Origin: an uncultured Fibrobacter sp.
GTDB taxonomy: Bacteria; Fibrobacterota; Fibrobacteria; Fibrobacterales; Fibrobacteraceae
Assembly (NCBI GenBank): GCA_934700345.1
Contig: CAKUXP010000011.1
Span: 17,543-81,542 of the forward strand
Direction: 5' to 3'
DNA length: 64,000 nucleotides
Made by a program: the position numbers and the translations under genes. Positions 61,902 through 64,000 of this stretch are shown in pieces (position 1 is the first letter of the stretch; the number at the start of each line of letters is the position of its first letter). The notes under the pieces are model-generated. The model ran no database searches, was not told where the DNA came from, and worked only from the letters and a program-made list of their open reading frames with translations.

Positions 61902-62504
61902 CTACTTGTTATTTCTAAGGGCTTCTGCGTAATGGAACAAATCGCAACACATCATGCGAGTGCATAAAGGTTCGCTCTCGTGCAACTGTAAACTAGCTCG
62001 CTCTTCGTTTTCGGATTTGAAAATGAACGAAAACTCATTATTCCCATAGAATTTTAAGACAGATTGGGCATTGTAGGCATCAACAGCAAGAAACCTGCAA
62101 CCAGTCTTATTGTGAGAGTCTGAAAACCAAATCTTTAGAAAGTCCAAGATTTCTGAACCGATACCATGTCCTTGAAAATCCTTGCTTACAGCAAGGCGAC
62201 CGATTAGCACCGAAGGATAGTTGTGGATCAGCCTTTTGGGGTACGGCACTTTATCACGCAATGAACGACGCATTTGCCTAGCCTGGACGCTACCGTTCGA
62301 TATCGTAAACATGGACGAAATCTCACCCGACTTCTTGTGAACGAACGCATAAGTCTTTCCGAAAAGGGCATGTTCATACGCGGCTACATCACTATGGAAA
62401 AATTCGTCAAGATCCTTGTCGCCACAGGAAAAAACAGACAGGCCCGCTTGGACCTGCTTTTCTTGTAAACTCATCAACCTGCAGTTGGTCGAAAGATAAT
62501 TCAT
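61902..62504 (-). CDS. GNAT-family acetyltransferase, toxin-like
   Basis: A 200-residue GNAT protein. FSCGDKDLDEFFHSDVAAYEHALFGKTYAFV is the opening seen in TacT-like and related toxin-type GNATs; VLIGRLAVSKDFQGHGIGSEIL has the acetyl-CoA loop; CRFLAVDAYNAQSVLKFY closes the fold. Toxins of this kind acetylate aminoacyl-tRNA. ATG at 62504 is 4 bases after the stop of a small upstream gene (62509-62664), the arrangement expected for a toxin with its antitoxin. Toxin activity is inference. Confidence 0.75.
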   Translation of the reverse strand: MNYLSTNCRLMSLQEKQVQAGLSVFSCGDKDLDEFFHSDVAAYEHALFGKTYAFVHKKSGEISSMFTISNGSVQARQMRRSLRDKVPYPKRLIHNYPSVLIGRLAVSKDFQGHGIGSEILDFLKIWFSDSHNKTGCRFLAVDAYNAQSVLKFYGNNEFSFIFKSENEERASLQLHESEPLCTRMMCCDLFHYAEALRNNK

Positions 62505-62508
62505 TTGG

Positions 62509-62664
62509 CTAAATCTTCGCTGTTTTGAGAATAGAGAGGGTCGCCTTGGCCTTTTTAGACAGGTCAAGCTTTCTATTTGCCTTCAGCATACGGTTCGCTT
62601 TCTTCACGAAGCGGTCTGCCGCAGCGTTTTCCAAGACAGGTAATGGACGAATTGCTAATGCCAT
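62509..62664 (-). CDS. 51-residue putative antitoxin upstream of the GNAT gene
   Basis: A short minus-strand gene starting MALAIRPLPVLENAAADRF and continuing VKKANRMLKANRKLDLSKKAKATL to ILKTAKI. It is basic (many Lys/Arg), predicted helical, and ends 4 bases before the GNAT start. Small proteins opening with a similar A-I-R-P-x-P-V-L pattern occur before GNAT genes in Bacteroidota; it is not a standard ribbon-helix-helix sequence. I take it as the antitoxin of the pair. The start ATG is at 62664; no strong ribosome site is seen. Confidence 0.6.
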   Translation of the reverse strand: MALAIRPLPVLENAAADRFVKKANRMLKANRKLDLSKKAKATLSILKTAKI

Positions 62665-63226
62665 ACCCTAAATATAGATTTTTCAGGTCAAAAAGACAAG
62701 CGTTAGGGGTTTACGCACTATTTTTGTTCGCTATAAGAAATTTCCAAAGAAAAACATAACTTTTCGTAAAACAAATTTTGCAAAAAAAAATGCGGTTTTT
62801 CGAGGGGCTAAAAGCCTACTAATACATAGAAGTCGCCTGGCGGGCGACCAAAATCGGCAACAGACGGTCTAAATTCATTTTGTTTTTGAATAAGTAGAGC
62901 AGACGATGCTATATATTTATGGAGACATAATGATTTTAGAGTAGAATTTTGTTCCTGTATTGAAAAGTCTAGTAAACTTGAAGTTAGCAGGGAGCAGGAC
63001 ATCGCTCGCACCCATGTGATGCGGGTTGTCTGTTGCTTATCGCTAACGGGTTACCAGAGCCTTCAATACGTAAGCCTGCGACTTCGCACCTTTTTTGTTT
63101 TCCGAAAATCGTGCGAATAAGTTGCAATGTCATTGCGAGAAACGCAAGTGACGAAGCAATCTATAGTTGCGGGCTACCGAACAAGAGCTCTTCTCGCAAG
63201 CCGCCTTTGGCGGAAAGGGATGATGT
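62665..63226. other. gene-free stretch with repeats
   Basis: About 560 bases without a credible gene. The left part is AT-rich; the middle has a minus-strand frame of 67 codons (62808-63011) with no ribosome site or recognisable domain. The right end holds a GTCATTGCGAG-type repeat (63126). Confidence 0.5.
63126..63220. repeat. GTCATTGCGAG-type intergenic repeat
   Basis: Contains TGTCATTGCGAGAAACGC, GTGACGAAGCAATC and GCCGCCTTTGGCGG, the pieces of a palindromic repeat scattered in many bacterial genomes. It lies just before the gene at 63227 and may supply part of its 5' region. Confidence 0.55.
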
Positions 63227-63832
63227 ATGAAGAAAGGTTTAAAAAGTGGGGATACAATAAAGTTATTGCTTCAATCGTTACTTTTCGTTCTTATTGCAGC
63301 CACGTATAGTTTGGGAAGCAAAAATGGTCCTATGTTTCCTGAATATTTTGGTGAACAAAAGTATGATAGCGAGGAATTCTCCTTGTATCCGTCACAATTT
63401 GTTGTTCATACGGACGGGGGAGATCTTTCGTATAAAGTTCTTTTGAAAGAAGACGAAGATGCTTTAGGAAATCTAATCCGTATTTTGAAATATGTGGAGA
63501 GATCACAGCAAGCAGAGTGGCCTTCTATTCAACGGAAAATTGCACTATGTAATGGAACAACCTGCGGAGATACATTAATTCTTGATGTTCGAGAAGGCGA
63601 TTTTCTTTTAGTAAATGCAAATTTTGGTGGGGAAACGTTTAATCTAATTGCTTATTGGCCAACTACAACATCAACATATATCCTTATATGGATTATGTCA
63701 ACCTCTTCGATATGGGGAGTTCTTCTTGTTGGCTTGATAGGCTTTTTTAGGAGTTATAAGAAACGATCTGATAAATTAGAAAAAGAAATTCCTGTCTATT
63801 CTGCATCTAGAAATGAAGAAAAGGAGGCTTGA
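63227..63832 (+). CDS. membrane protein of unknown function
   Basis: A 201-residue protein: transmembrane helix at about 12-30 (LLLQSLLFVLIAATYSLG), an extracytoplasmic part of about 110 residues with one Cys pair (CNGTTCG), and a second helix (YILIWIMSTSSIWGVLLVGLIGFF) before a charged cytosolic tail. No family recognised. AAAGGG precedes the ATG, and the next gene follows after 2 bases, so it is the first gene of an operon leaving the window. Confidence 0.6.
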   Translation: MKKGLKSGDTIKLLLQSLLFVLIAATYSLGSKNGPMFPEYFGEQKYDSEEFSLYPSQFVVHTDGGDLSYKVLLKEDEDALGNLIRILKYVERSQQAEWPSIQRKIALCNGTTCGDTLILDVREGDFLLVNANFGGETFNLIAYWPTTTSTYILIWIMSTSSIWGVLLVGLIGFFRSYKKRSDKLEKEIPVYSASRNEEKEA

Positions 63833-63834
63833 AA

Positions 63835-64000
63835 ATGGCTTTTGATTTGGAAAAAGAAGAAGCGAAATATCGCGAAGAAAGAGCAAGTCGCTTTACGAAT
63901 AATACAGCAAAGCCGGAACCAGTGATTAGGCAAGTCCTTTTCTGTAAATTCATGCACAAAAAGCAGATTTTTCCATCTCCCTATCGGTTAAGTAAGCTTT
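63835..64000 (+). CDS. start of a protein of unknown function (cut by window edge)
   Basis: The first 55 residues (MAFDLEKEEAKYREERASRF then a basic stretch) of a gene that runs off the right edge. A perfect AAGGAGG seven bases before the ATG supports the start. The early part is charged and helical. Too little is seen to assign a family. Confidence 0.6.
   Translation, partial: MAFDLEKEEAKYREERASRFTNNTAKPEPVIRQVLFCKFMHKKQIFPSPYRLSKL

Noticed and set aside
62808..63011. A 67-codon minus-strand frame in the gap before 63227
   Set aside because: No ribosome site, no domain, and it runs into repeat-like sequence.

Overview
The window most likely comes from a Fibrobacter-type bacterium (Fibrobacterota). 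The main evidence is the partial gene at the left edge, which belongs to the DUF4423/TIGR02147 family that is expanded in Fibrobacter. Supporting signs are the many small lipoproteins with a Cys lipobox, a secreted DUF4874/DUF4832 protein with a type IX-like C-terminal sorting domain, an Ig-like surface lipoprotein, LpxB (so a lipid A outer membrane), and weak Shine-Dalgarno use in parts of the genome.

Layout. Positions 1-4931 hold small housekeeping and envelope genes, a tRNA-Leu(CAG) and a MORN-repeat lipoprotein. Positions 4974-26162 form a large surface polysaccharide locus built from two convergent arms that overlap at 16582-16622. The plus arm carries an AlbA-type ATP-binding protein, a TarI/IspD-like cytidylyltransferase, an extended SDR, a DUF616 protein, a TupA-like ATP-grasp ligase, a carboxyethyl-amino-acid synthase-like dehydrogenase, a Wzx flippase, GT2 enzymes, LicD and a Wzy-like polymerase. 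The minus arm carries a Wzi-like barrel, a eukaryote-type UDP-glucose dehydrogenase, an AlgD-like GDP-mannose dehydrogenase, three GT4 enzymes, a CDP-glycerol phosphotransferase-like enzyme and a PL14-like lyase. Taken together they predict a Wzx/Wzy-made polymer with uronic acids, phospho-polyol groups and probably an amide-linked carboxyethyl amino acid. No initiating transferase and no Wza/Wzc exporter is seen here.

Positions 26519-43687 are core genes: a GNAT enzyme, a CNNM/NudC/ApaH-like operon with 4-nt overlaps, lpxB, dnaE, a helicase-associated protein, an exonuclease-DinG fusion, an Ig-like lipoprotein, lepB and a YbdG-like channel. Positions 43691-56626 mix core genes (zapA with a coiled-coil partner, TraB, cmk-rpsA, GIY-YIG, GH31) with three small decayed secreted genes and dispersed intergenic repeats.

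Positions 56700-64000 are an accessory region. A broken threonyl-tRNA synthetase gene (56748-57840) is interrupted by six related hairpin-rich elements of about 76-81 bp. Three of these sit exactly between adjacent thrS codons, begin with an in-frame stop codon and end just before an AAG codon. A second thrS fragment (61317-61730), fused to an HNH nuclease tail, carries one of the same elements and lies in the same orientation. Between the two copies is an AT-rich cassette encoding a secreted PDZ protein, an FTP/PepSY-like protein, a caspase-like (DUF6345-type) protein and a lipoprotein. Beyond it is a 51-residue putative antitoxin with a GNAT toxin-like partner. The thrS-embedded elements are the most unusual signal in the window.
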